A stretch of 5,592 nt of DNA from Candidatus Melainabacteria bacterium. Lineage in GTDB: Bacteria; Cyanobacteriota; Vampirovibrionia; Obscuribacterales; Obscuribacteraceae. Positions 1 to 5,525 of this stretch are shown here, in pieces. The translations under genes were made by a program, and so were the position numbers. Each line of letters begins with the position of its first letter. The first letter of the stretch is position 1. Below the pieces are notes generated by a model. The model had not been told where the DNA came from, did not search any database, and saw only the letters and a list, made by a program, of their open reading frames with translations. The stretch spans positions 1 to 5,592 of the forward strand of contig PSRH01000081.1 in assembly GCA_003175915.1 (NCBI GenBank), written 5' to 3'.

Positions 1-17
1 AGCCAACCAAACAACGA

Positions 18-53
18 CGAAGAGGCGTTCCGATCAGAAAGAACGCCTCTTCG
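18..53 (-). terminator. Intrinsic-type terminator hairpin after the 72-1019 gene
   Basis: A perfect 13-bp inverted repeat (18-30 CGAAGAGGCGTTC against 41-53) encloses a 10-base loop. It begins 18 bases past the stop codon of the minus-strand gene. Read on the minus strand it is followed by TCGTTGTTTGGTT, a broken T-rich tail; read on the plus strand there is no T tract. It therefore most likely ends the transcript of the minus-strand gene. The tail is weaker than in a textbook intrinsic terminator. Confidence 0.72.
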
Positions 54-71
54 CTCGCGACTACAGTCAAT

Positions 72-1019
72 CTATGGATCTACGGCGAATGCGTGATTTA
101 CCACTGACGATTGACTGTTGAGGGATGCGCCCCGTGTACGCTTAGGAACAAATCGGTCGGCTTGGATTGCGCTACTGAAGGGACGCAGCTTGGGAAGATC
201 TACTGGTTTTAACTGATATGCAGAAGGAAGAATAGGTTGCAGAGGTTGAGTTATTTCCTCGGCCCTACGCCTCGCTTCTTTATCAGGAATACCGGAAACT
301 TTGAAGGTCAATTGATTGACCTCGTGCGTATTGCGCGCCGGCAACATGCAAGCCCGAATGCGCACGCCTGGATGCTCGGTAAGATGCTGTCTGACCGCGG
401 CATAAGTTGGCTCGGTCCAACCGCTTTTGTCCGAGTAAACACCAACGATTTTGCCGGCAAAAATGTAGACCATGCAAACCGAAAGATCGTTCTCGCCTAC
501 GATCGATATTGAACCGGGCATATTGAATTGCACCAGGCTGTCGTGGGCGAAATCGAAGATGTGTTGAGCATTGGCATATTCAGAAATTTCAATGGTCTTG
601 CCGTGGAACAATGCGGCTGCAGCGATAACCAGCTCTTCGTCAAGACTGTATATGGTTATTGTATGGTCGGCCGAGGCCAGGTCTTTCAAAGCCAGCACGT
701 AGGCTGCTTCGTTGAACACATGTTGCTGCAAGCCTTGCTTGCCATAAATGCAGCCGAGAATTCTGCCACGAAATATAAGAATGGCCGATCGCGATTTGTT
801 TGTTTCCGATTCTATTTGCAAGCAGCATGACTGCCGTTTATTTTGAATTGACAAAAGTAATCTCTGATAATCAGATTTTGTCAGCGATTGAAACTGATCG
901 GGCGGGCCAGATTGCGACGTCGGCAACATGCTTGTAGCCCGGCGATTCGAGCCACTGTAGGCAATTTCCTGTTCATCAGGGGTTTTCATTAGCTCTCCGG
1001 CTACCAGTGTCGTGCTCAT
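72..1019 (-). CDS. Hypothetical protein with a tandem duplicated alpha/beta domain (315 aa)
   Basis: I do not recognise a named family. Seen in the sequence: after a polar N-terminal stretch of about 45 residues come two similar units, roughly residues 66-140 and 170-243. Each has a strand, then a hydrophobic strand ending in a turn (AILIFRGRILGCIYG in the first, MVYIFAGKIVGVYSD in the second), an alanine-rich helix (NEAAYVLAL; PTYAAVRQHL), and a final strand pair ending in HG or SG. The C-terminal 70 residues are basic and proline-rich, probably disordered. There is no signal peptide or membrane span, so it is probably cytoplasmic. The pattern 'hydrophobic-x-G-x-hydrophobic, then helix' loosely recalls DUF4388-type regulatory domains, but that is inference. 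Start choice: ATG at 1019 has AGAGG nine bases upstream. ATG at 989 also has a good site (GGAG, five bases) and would give 305 aa. A TTG at 1094 is possible but poorly supported. It appears monocistronic, with a terminator hairpin just downstream. Confidence 0.8.
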   Translation of the reverse strand: MSTTLVAGELMKTPDEQEIAYSGSNRRATSMLPTSQSGPPDQFQSLTKSDYQRLLLSIQNKRQSCCLQIESETNKSRSAILIFRGRILGCIYGKQGLQQHVFNEAAYVLALKDLASADHTITIYSLDEELVIAAAALFHGKTIEISEYANAQHIFDFAHDSLVQFNMPGSISIVGENDLSVCMVYIFAGKIVGVYSDKSGWTEPTYAAVRQHLTEHPGVRIRACMLPARNTHEVNQLTFKVSGIPDKEARRRAEEITQPLQPILPSAYQLKPVDLPKLRPFSSAIQADRFVPKRTRGASLNSQSSVVNHAFAVDP

Positions 1020-1359
1020 TTTTCCGTGCCTCTGCCATGGTTCTGATCGAATTTTTGTTGTTACCTTTCGCTGGCCGCCAAGAGCTAGTGCCAACCTTTT
1101 TCTAGTTGGACCGCTGCTTTTTACAGTGAAAGTGGTAACAGGCTCAAAGCCTAACGGCGTCCAGATTTCGTCTGGAACTTCGAGTACTTATCTCTGCCGC
1201 TAACTGCATCCTACCTGATTGGCTGTGAGGTATGTGTGAGCCGGCATGGGGATTCGCGTGGGATGGCGCAGAAAACGGTTCGTTTAATCAAATAATTCTC
1301 TTCCAACCTCAACTCCTCTTGATTGAGTAGATGACAGGAACCTGAGGTTTTGCCTGGAG

Positions 1360-1557
1360 CTACTGATATCCATTTATTCCAACAGAAAATGTCTTCTCTG
1401 CCAGCGGCGGATAATCTAGTGTATATCCACCAGAAACGAGATACCTAGCGAACTCTGGGGGTGCTAAGAGCAGATTTGCGATGCTGGCGCAACGCCAAAT
1501 GGATACTTTTAATGCCTTCTGCTTTCTTGTGTTTAAGTGGCACTTTGGCTCAGATGA
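1360..1557 (-). pseudogene. Coding-like open stretch without a start, possible gene relic
   Basis: Between a TGA at 1560-1558 and a TAG at 1362-1360 the minus strand stays open for 65 codons. The translation reads like a normal protein, including APPEFARYLVSGGYTLDYPP and AEKTFSVGINGYQ near the end, with balanced charge and few Cys or Met residues. It has no ATG/GTG/TTG start with a ribosome binding site. Upstream of the TGA the same frame continues plausibly (FATSWKLASASFDR), as if by an in-frame stop. A 65-codon open stretch is not rare by chance in 1.2 kb of six frames, and a neighbouring minus frame is also open across about 1211-1440. This is therefore only a candidate fragment of a decayed gene. 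I recognise no family. Confidence 0.25.
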
Positions 1558-1609
1558 TCATCTATCAAAGCTTGCGCTTGCGAGTTTCCACGAGGTTGCA
1601 AAGTGAGAC

Positions 1610-2038
1610 TCACAGCAGCTTCAGTTGATCATCAAGGTGTCTTGTATCATCCCCCCGGCCCGGTGGATGATGCATTTGGAAGTCCTTCCGACGCGGTCTT
1701 TCTACAACCAAATGCTTCGCGAAAGCAATTCCGGCGTCGGAGGACTCCCCTTACTAATGATAAAACGACTCTTCCGTTTCGGCGCAAAGTTCTATGGCTG
1801 TAGTGTCTTAATGGTGTTTCACCATTGCTGCAACTTTGTATATTCGGTCGATATCTGATGTTGCGGTGGTATCACACCTAGTATCAGCAGATATTATGTT
1901 GCTGACAACAGCAAACAGGTCTTCCCGGCTTGTAATATTGGGGATCGGCGCATCGTATTCGCAACCTTCGCGATCAACAATAGACTCGTTTAAGATCAGG
2001 TTGAGCCGGAACGCGATTGTTTCTTCCAGTTCTGCCCG
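1610..2038 (-). pseudogene. Coding-like frame interrupted by stops, possible decayed gene
   Basis: One minus-strand frame reads as protein over about 430 bases but is broken by TAA at 1810-1808 and by adjacent TAG and TAA at 1756-1751. It ends with TGA at 1612-1610. Its first segment (2038-1811, 76 residues) is acidic and helix-friendly, for example RAELEETIAFRLNLILNESI and ITSREDLFAVVSNIISAD. The second (1807-1757) reads DTTAIELCAETEESFYH, and the third (1750-1613) includes AKHLVVERPRRKDFQMHH. The segment has no usable start: a TAA lies directly upstream at 2041-2039, and a different frame is open before it, which would fit a frameshift near 2040. No family is recognised. Chance openness cannot be excluded, so decay of a once intact gene is inference. 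Confidence 0.28.
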
Positions 2039-2279
2039 TTAGTTGATGATTTTCTCACTTGCTCAAACACAGCCGTTTTTTTTACGGTTGCTCGTACACC
2101 TTTTTTTTACAATTTCCTACGGAGAACGGCGAAAAACAGAGCTGAGAATGAGACAGCTAACCCTCTCAACAACAGCCCATGCGCAATATGGTTCGCTCGT
2201 TTATGCCTATCGCCTCTTCTTGCGACGTACAGCGAGTCTTTAACACGTCCCCCTCGCTGTGGTCGCGCATCCGCTGATC

Positions 2280-2284
2280 GGAGG
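2280..2284 (+). promoter_or_regulatory. Ribosome binding site deciding a GTG start
   Basis: GGAGG lies six bases before GTG at 2291 and twelve before the in-frame ATG at 2297. The spacing favours the GTG as the start of the HD-GYP gene. Confidence 0.75.
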
Positions 2285-2290
2285 TCAGTC

Positions 2291-3145
2291 GTGTTCATGT
2301 CCAACTTAGAGGTTCGTCCGGAGGTCGGCGTGCGGCACCACGACGGGTGCTTCGGTCGCACGACTCCCAATGTGATTCGGCCCAACCGCGGCAAGCGCAG
2401 GAATCGACTGCATCCGCTGGCAAGCTGGGCGCTGGCGACGCTGGCGTCGGCCCTCAACAACCCTACCAGCGAGGAAAGCTATCGCCACTCTCTCAAAGTG
2501 GTGCTCGTCCTGTCTCTACTGAATGATTCGCTCAAGGCCGCCATCGCTGCCGTGGTGCACGACATCGGCAAGGCAAAGATCGATCCGCTCGTGCTCTATT
2601 GCCCGGGCCAGCTGACGCCTGAGCAGCGCCTGCTGGTCGAGAGCCACGCCAACTGGACGCGGATAATGCTCGGCGAGCGGAGGTTCTACGGCTGCTTCGC
2701 CGACGTGGTGGAGATAGCTTCCAACCATCACGAATTCGGTGACGGAAGCGGCTACCCTAACCATCTTACGTGGAAGGATCTCTGTCCTCACACCCGCGAC
2801 CTGACGGTGGCTGACATCGCCGAGGCCCTGATCTCAGACCGCATCTACAGAAAGGCGATGTCGGTGGCGGCTGCCCTCGCCCTCATGGAAGAGCTGTACC
2901 TGCAGCCTGGCAAGATCGATGCCGGCTCCTTCGCCAGACTCAGGTTGCAAGCGCACCATCTCAAGCGCATCGCTCCGGTCACCAGCCTTCCAGTTCTGTA
3001 TCAGTCGGTGACCGCCGTCCTGGAGGCGAGGTCAATCCAGTACGAGGGGCTGACAGGCTTCCAGCCACGCGTTCCCTACGACCGCTTCTATGGGGCGGCC
3101 GAGCGTCCCTCTCTGCACTGGCATACCTTCAATCATGTCGCCTGA
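2291..3145 (+). CDS. HD-GYP domain protein, probable cyclic-di-GMP phosphodiesterase (284 aa)
   Basis: The HD-GYP family hydrolyses the second messenger cyclic-di-GMP to pGpG or GMP at a metal centre. The signature residues are visible in order: RH at 65-66 in SYRHSLKV, the HD pair H90-D91 in VVHDIGK with K94, H119 in ESHANW, H146-H147 in NHHE, D151 followed by the GYP motif (GSGYP, 152-156), and D175 in VADIAEAL, followed by SDRIYRKA. All expected metal ligands are therefore present, so catalysis is plausible. A small departure is ADIAEAL where the family usually has ADxxDAL. The first 45 residues are basic and variable. There is no receiver, GAF/PAS or membrane segment, so this is an essentially stand-alone HD-GYP domain with a tail of about 60 residues. 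The start is GTG at 2291 with GGAGG six bases upstream; ATG at 2297 is the alternative. It is probably co-transcribed with the 34-residue membrane peptide 21 bases downstream. Confidence 0.9.
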   Translation: MFMSNLEVRPEVGVRHHDGCFGRTTPNVIRPNRGKRRNRLHPLASWALATLASALNNPTSEESYRHSLKVVLVLSLLNDSLKAAIAAVVHDIGKAKIDPLVLYCPGQLTPEQRLLVESHANWTRIMLGERRFYGCFADVVEIASNHHEFGDGSGYPNHLTWKDLCPHTRDLTVADIAEALISDRIYRKAMSVAAALALMEELYLQPGKIDAGSFARLRLQAHHLKRIAPVTSLPVLYQSVTAVLEARSIQYEGLTGFQPRVPYDRFYGAAERPSLHWHTFNHVA

Positions 3146-3155
3146 TCCGAGCAAT

Positions 3156-3160
3156 GGAGG
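3156..3160 (+). promoter_or_regulatory. Strong ribosome binding site of the 34-aa gene
   Basis: GGAGG stands six bases before ATG 3167, between the HD-GYP stop and the small gene. This site is the main reason for calling the short reading frame a gene. Confidence 0.75.
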
Positions 3161-3166
3161 TGCTCA

Positions 3167-3271
3167 ATGTGGGATGAGCAGACGACCCTGATTCTGCAAA
3201 ACATCGTCTATCTCGCCCTTGGAGCTTTCCTCATGATCCGCTGGCTGTGGCGGCGCTCAACCGTGCAGTAG
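3167..3271 (+). CDS. Small single-span membrane protein (34 aa), hypothetical
   Basis: A complete reading frame of 34 codons, too short for most gene callers, starts at ATG 3167 and ends at TAG 3271. It begins MWDEQTTLIL, has a hydrophobic segment at about residues 8-28 (IVYLALGAFLMI at its core) and ends RWLWRRSTVQ. The acidic N-terminus and the cluster of three arginines after the span predict one transmembrane helix with the C-terminus in the cytoplasm, by the positive-inside rule. It follows the HD-GYP gene after 21 bases and is itself followed 12 bases later by a strong terminator hairpin, so it is the last gene of a likely two-gene operon. It does not resemble KdpF or another small membrane protein I can name. 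A role as membrane partner or regulator of the HD-GYP protein is speculation from the arrangement. Confidence 0.7.
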   Translation: MWDEQTTLILQNIVYLALGAFLMIRWLWRRSTVQ

Positions 3272-3283
3272 TTCGCTTGAGTA

Positions 3284-3342
3284 TGAGCCGGCGAGCAAAA
3301 TCCGGGACGGCCCAGAGTCCTCGGTTTTTGCTCGCCGGCTCA
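3284..3342. terminator. Long nested hairpin, probable bidirectional terminator
   Basis: The outer arms are a perfect 17-bp inverted repeat, 3284-3300 (TGAGCCGGCGAGCAAAA) against 3326-3342. Inside, separated by a T/T mismatch, CCG-GGAC (3302-3308) pairs with GTCC-CGG (3317-3324, one bulged T), leaving an 8-base loop, so the whole structure is about 24 bp. The inner GC-rich hairpin is followed by TTTTT on the plus strand (3325-3329) and by TTTT on the minus strand (complement of 3297-3300). That is the usual form of a terminator working in both directions. It sits between convergent units, 12 bases past the stop of the small membrane gene. Confidence 0.8.
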
Positions 3343-3429
3343 CCTACACCACAGCGGGTACCATCGCCACCATATTTAGTTCCATATCTTGTTATCCGTT
3401 TCCACTATATCGGATCGTATATTAAGGAC

Positions 3430-3486
3430 AAAACCCTGGGGCGAAGTTCCCATCGAGCTTGACGCTCGATAGGATGTCCCAGGGTT
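3430..3486 (-). terminator. Terminator hairpin of the GH77 gene
   Basis: The outer arms AACCCTGGG (3432-3440) and CCCAGGGTT (3478-3486) pair over 9 bp. Within them 3448-3458 pairs with 3464-3474 over 11 bp, leaving a 5-base loop and a 7-by-3 internal loop. The single imperfect inner pair (C3451 opposite A3471) becomes a G.U wobble in minus-strand RNA, which suggests that the minus transcript is the functional one. Read on the minus strand the stem ends in GGGTTTTGTCC, a short T run. It lies 48 bases beyond the GH77 stop codon. Confidence 0.7.
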
Positions 3487-3534
3487 CCGACCGTCTCTGA
3501 CGCGAGAGATGATTGACGTTGCTTGTCGTTCGCT

Positions 3535-5283
3535 TCAGTCGTCGTGTGATCTCCGACCACTATCGCGAACCATCTGCTTGAACTCCTCTGCCGCTGGGTC
3601 GTCCAGATGCGCGGTCAGCGGATCGTCGTAGCGTCGCAGCCAGGCCCATGCGTCAGCGCGACCGACTTCGTGCGTCTTGAACTTCCAGCCGAAGGGGTCG
3701 CCAGCCCCGAGCAGGGTAAGACCACACGGTGCGGCCAGGTGGGTGCGAAGGACGGCCCTCCGCACATCTTCCGTGTAGCTGGTTGGCACCGTGCTCCCGC
3801 CCAAACCGATGAACTCACAGTAGCGCCCCCGCTCCACGCCGGCATCATGGTTGCATGCCGCCACGGCAGCGGCCAGATCCTCCCAGTGTTCCCTCGGACA
3901 CGGGAAGTCGTGAGTGGCCGGGGTGACCACCCTCAGGTAAGGCAGTTCATCGATCCCCTTGTAGGGACCGAAGTCATGCTTGCGATGGTACTTGGTGACG
4001 ACGATGTCGGGGATCCCCTCGTCATCCATCAGCTTTGTGAGCCAGTCGGGCCTCTTGCCCAAACCCTCCCCCACCCAGAGGAAGCCGCCGGCTGCCTTCA
4101 CCTCGTCTCGGCAGACAGCCGCACGCCGCTTCGCATCCGCGATGTTGAGGTCTCTGTCGCCTCCTTCGTCTCCCTGGCGGGGGAAGTAGCGAGGATGAAC
4201 ACGCCTTGCGGTTGTCCTGAACATCTCGGCAGCCATCTCGTCGAGGGACATGCCGACGAAGCGGTGGGCTTCACTGCCCTTGAACGGGAAAGCGTAGGGC
4301 CCACGTGCGTGCCCGATGAAGTGGTCACCGACCCCGCAGTGAGAGGTCTCCATCAAGCCCCGAGTCCGTTCGCGGTGCCAGAGGAAGCCCTCCTCCTCGT
4401 GCTTGATCCAGTCGGGCACGTCGCCTCCCCAGACCTGGCCGACCTTGGCGGTGACTTCGTCACCGATGAATGCCGGCTCAGGCGGCGCACCTCCCCACCA
4501 GTTCTCGAGGTAGAGATGCGGGTAGAGCCAGCGGTCACCGACGGTGGCGAAGCTAAGCATGCCGATCAGGGCGACGTTGCGCTCGGTAGCGTACTGTTTG
4601 AGGGCGACTCCTTGTCGGTGAAGGAGCCACTGCACGAACTGCCAGAACTGGCACGTCTGCCTGAACTCCGTCCTGTCAGCATGGCCGTCGAGCCACTTGC
4701 AGGAGGAAGCGTGGGTGGTCAGGTGGGAGGGCCAGTTCTTCCAGTCGCCGTCGCCGAACAGCTCCGCCAGCGTGCGGTAGCATCCGTACGGAGCAACCCA
4801 GCGTCGCGCCGAGCAGAAGGCCTCGAACTCGTGGGCCAGTTGGTGACCCGTCCTGACGCACTCCTCCTGGAAGCGGCGGAAGGCCTTCCACAGCACCATG
4901 CGCTTGAGGAGCAGGACGGTCGGGTACTTGATCAGCCCCCGACGCAGGTGGAAGAGGAGCGTCGGGTCAACCGTCTGCTTGATGTCCGCCGCCTCCAGAC
5001 AGGGCACGTCCTCTGGACTGACGCTCACCTGCACCGGATTCAGTGCCCCGGCGAGAAGCGGCATGAAGGGGCTGGGATCTAACGGCCCCGAATCGGCGTT
5101 GGGCAGATCCCAGACGCCCCAGATGCCCATCTTACTGGCGAAGTCGATAGCATCACGGCGAGCCTGGTTGTCACCGCACCCCCAGTCGTGTGTCTCTTTT
5201 GCCGGCCGCAAGGCCAGGCTCGGCGCGAGGATCGCCACGCGCTTAGGCGACTTGCCATTTCGGTTTTTTAGTCCCCAAAACAT
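3535..5283 (-). CDS. malQ: Divergent 4-alpha-glucanotransferase (GH77, MalQ/amylomaltase family), 582 aa
   Basis: GH77 enzymes transfer alpha-1,4-glucan segments between maltodextrins in the cytoplasm. Family landmarks appear in the right order: an N-terminal APSLALRP with WGCGD (as PTSLPGPYGIGDLG), DFASKMGIWGVWDLP, SPFMPLLAGALNP (as SPY..SAFAGNP), WKNWP at 181-185, FWQFVQWLLHRQ at 213-224, GQVWGGDVPDW at 282-292, VGDHF at 318-322, GEGLG at 405-409 and THD at 457-459. By alignment to family motifs the nucleophile is D320, the acid/base E406 and the transition-state stabiliser D459, all kept. Flanking residues are not: the arginine of RxD is V318, AEDLG is GEGLG, THDN is THDF, and GDLPI is GMLSF. 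The activity may therefore be altered. At 582 aa it is somewhat longer than typical (about 500). The start is ATG 5283, six bases after a perfect AGGAGG; an upstream ATG at 5403 lacks such a site. It appears monocistronic. The symbol reflects family membership, not proven function. Confidence 0.88.
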   Translation of the reverse strand: MFWGLKNRNGKSPKRVAILAPSLALRPAKETHDWGCGDNQARRDAIDFASKMGIWGVWDLPNADSGPLDPSPFMPLLAGALNPVQVSVSPEDVPCLEAADIKQTVDPTLLFHLRRGLIKYPTVLLLKRMVLWKAFRRFQEECVRTGHQLAHEFEAFCSARRWVAPYGCYRTLAELFGDGDWKNWPSHLTTHASSCKWLDGHADRTEFRQTCQFWQFVQWLLHRQGVALKQYATERNVALIGMLSFATVGDRWLYPHLYLENWWGGAPPEPAFIGDEVTAKVGQVWGGDVPDWIKHEEEGFLWHRERTRGLMETSHCGVGDHFIGHARGPYAFPFKGSEAHRFVGMSLDEMAAEMFRTTARRVHPRYFPRQGDEGGDRDLNIADAKRRAAVCRDEVKAAGGFLWVGEGLGKRPDWLTKLMDDEGIPDIVVTKYHRKHDFGPYKGIDELPYLRVVTPATHDFPCPREHWEDLAAAVAACNHDAGVERGRYCEFIGLGGSTVPTSYTEDVRRAVLRTHLAAPCGLTLLGAGDPFGWKFKTHEVGRADAWAWLRRYDDPLTAHLDDPAAEEFKQMVRDSGRRSHDD

Positions 5284-5289
5284 CATCCA

Positions 5290-5295
5290 CCTCCT
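5290..5295 (-). promoter_or_regulatory. Ribosome binding site of the GH77 gene
   Basis: The minus strand reads AGGAGG here. It lies three bases before ATG 5286 and six before ATG 5283. The spacing favours 5283, and the site argues against the 40-codon longer reading frame that begins at 5403. Confidence 0.8.
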
Positions 5296-5312
5296 ACGGT
5301 TGGTGCCCGCAC

Positions 5313-5334
5313 CGATTGGTCCCGAGACCGATCG
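5313..5334. promoter_or_regulatory. Imperfect 22-bp palindrome upstream of the GH77 gene, possible operator
   Basis: CGATTGGTCCCGAGACCGATCG equals its own reverse complement except at two symmetric pairs. The half-site core is GGTC. It lies about 30 bases before the GH77 start, just upstream of the ribosome binding site. It could bind a dimeric repressor or form a leader hairpin. No regulator gene lies in the window, and I saw no second copy. Confidence 0.35.
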
Positions 5335-5525
5335 AGCAAGTTTGAAGCCACTCCGGAGAGACAACCTCCCCGAAGCTTGGCGTATGCTAAAAGCCGTTCT
5401 CATACGAACACGGCTGTGGTGTAAAACCCGGGATCAGCGAATGCCCGGATTGCATTTGAACCTGTGCCAGATTGTCTTCCTTGGTCCTCTGGTTTGGATA
5501 TTCTGTCTCGCTGATTTAAACGCCG

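Larger units (their letters stand above)
1020..2279. other. Long intergenic stretch with no convincing intact gene
   Basis: This 1.26-kb interval separates the divergently read 72-1019 and 2291-3145 genes, so it must hold promoters for both, but I find no strong sigma-70 pair. It is more AT-rich than the genes to its right. Open frames on both strands are short (under about 80 codons), overlap one another and lack ribosome binding sites. The minus strand carries the most protein-like stretches, listed separately as possible relics. Small palindromes are scattered through it: 1339-1349 (AACCT-G-AGGTT), 1552-1563 (AGATGATCATCT), 1646-1671 (ATCATCC against GGATGAT) and 1810-1826 (AATGGTG, three-base loop, CACCATT). 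Two runs of eight Ts lie at 2076-2083 and 2101-2108. There is no tRNA, rRNA or clear mobile element. Confidence 0.6.

Noticed and set aside
237..830. Plus-strand open frames of 91 and 100 codons
   Set aside because: They are antisense to the 72-1019 gene, whose translation shows a clear internal duplication.
1118..1147. Possible minus-strand promoter (TTGAGC, 18 bases, TAAAAA) for the 72-1019 gene
   Set aside because: It has only four of six matches in each box and a loose spacing. Such pairs arise easily in this AT-rich interval.
1552..1563. 12-bp perfect palindrome AGATGATCATCT
   Set aside because: It stands alone, far from any supported gene start, and has no partner site. A palindrome of this length can occur by chance.
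1625..1858. 77-codon plus-strand open frame
   Set aside because: It is rich in Cys and Met, has no ribosome binding site, and overlaps other equally open frames on both strands.
2220..2246. Possible promoter (TTGCGA, 15 bases, TAACAC) for the HD-GYP gene
   Set aside because: The spacing is short and the -10 box is poor.
2107..2460. 117-codon minus-strand open frame
   Set aside because: It overlaps the start of the well-supported HD-GYP gene in antisense and shows no recognisable domain or binding site.
3607..5082. 491-codon plus-strand open frame
   Set aside because: It is entirely antisense to the GH77 gene, has no ribosome binding site, and its translation is low-complexity (Val/Pro/Glu-rich). 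It is a by-product of GC-rich codons on the other strand.
5284..5403. 40-residue N-terminal extension of the GH77 protein from ATG 5403
   Set aside because: There is no Shine-Dalgarno site before 5403, the extension is Arg/Ser-rich without family similarity, and a perfect AGGAGG precedes 5283.
5422..5448. CCGGG/CCCGG hairpin followed by GTTTT on the minus strand, as an attenuator in the GH77 leader
   Set aside because: The stem is only 5 bp with an 11-base loop, too weak to claim.
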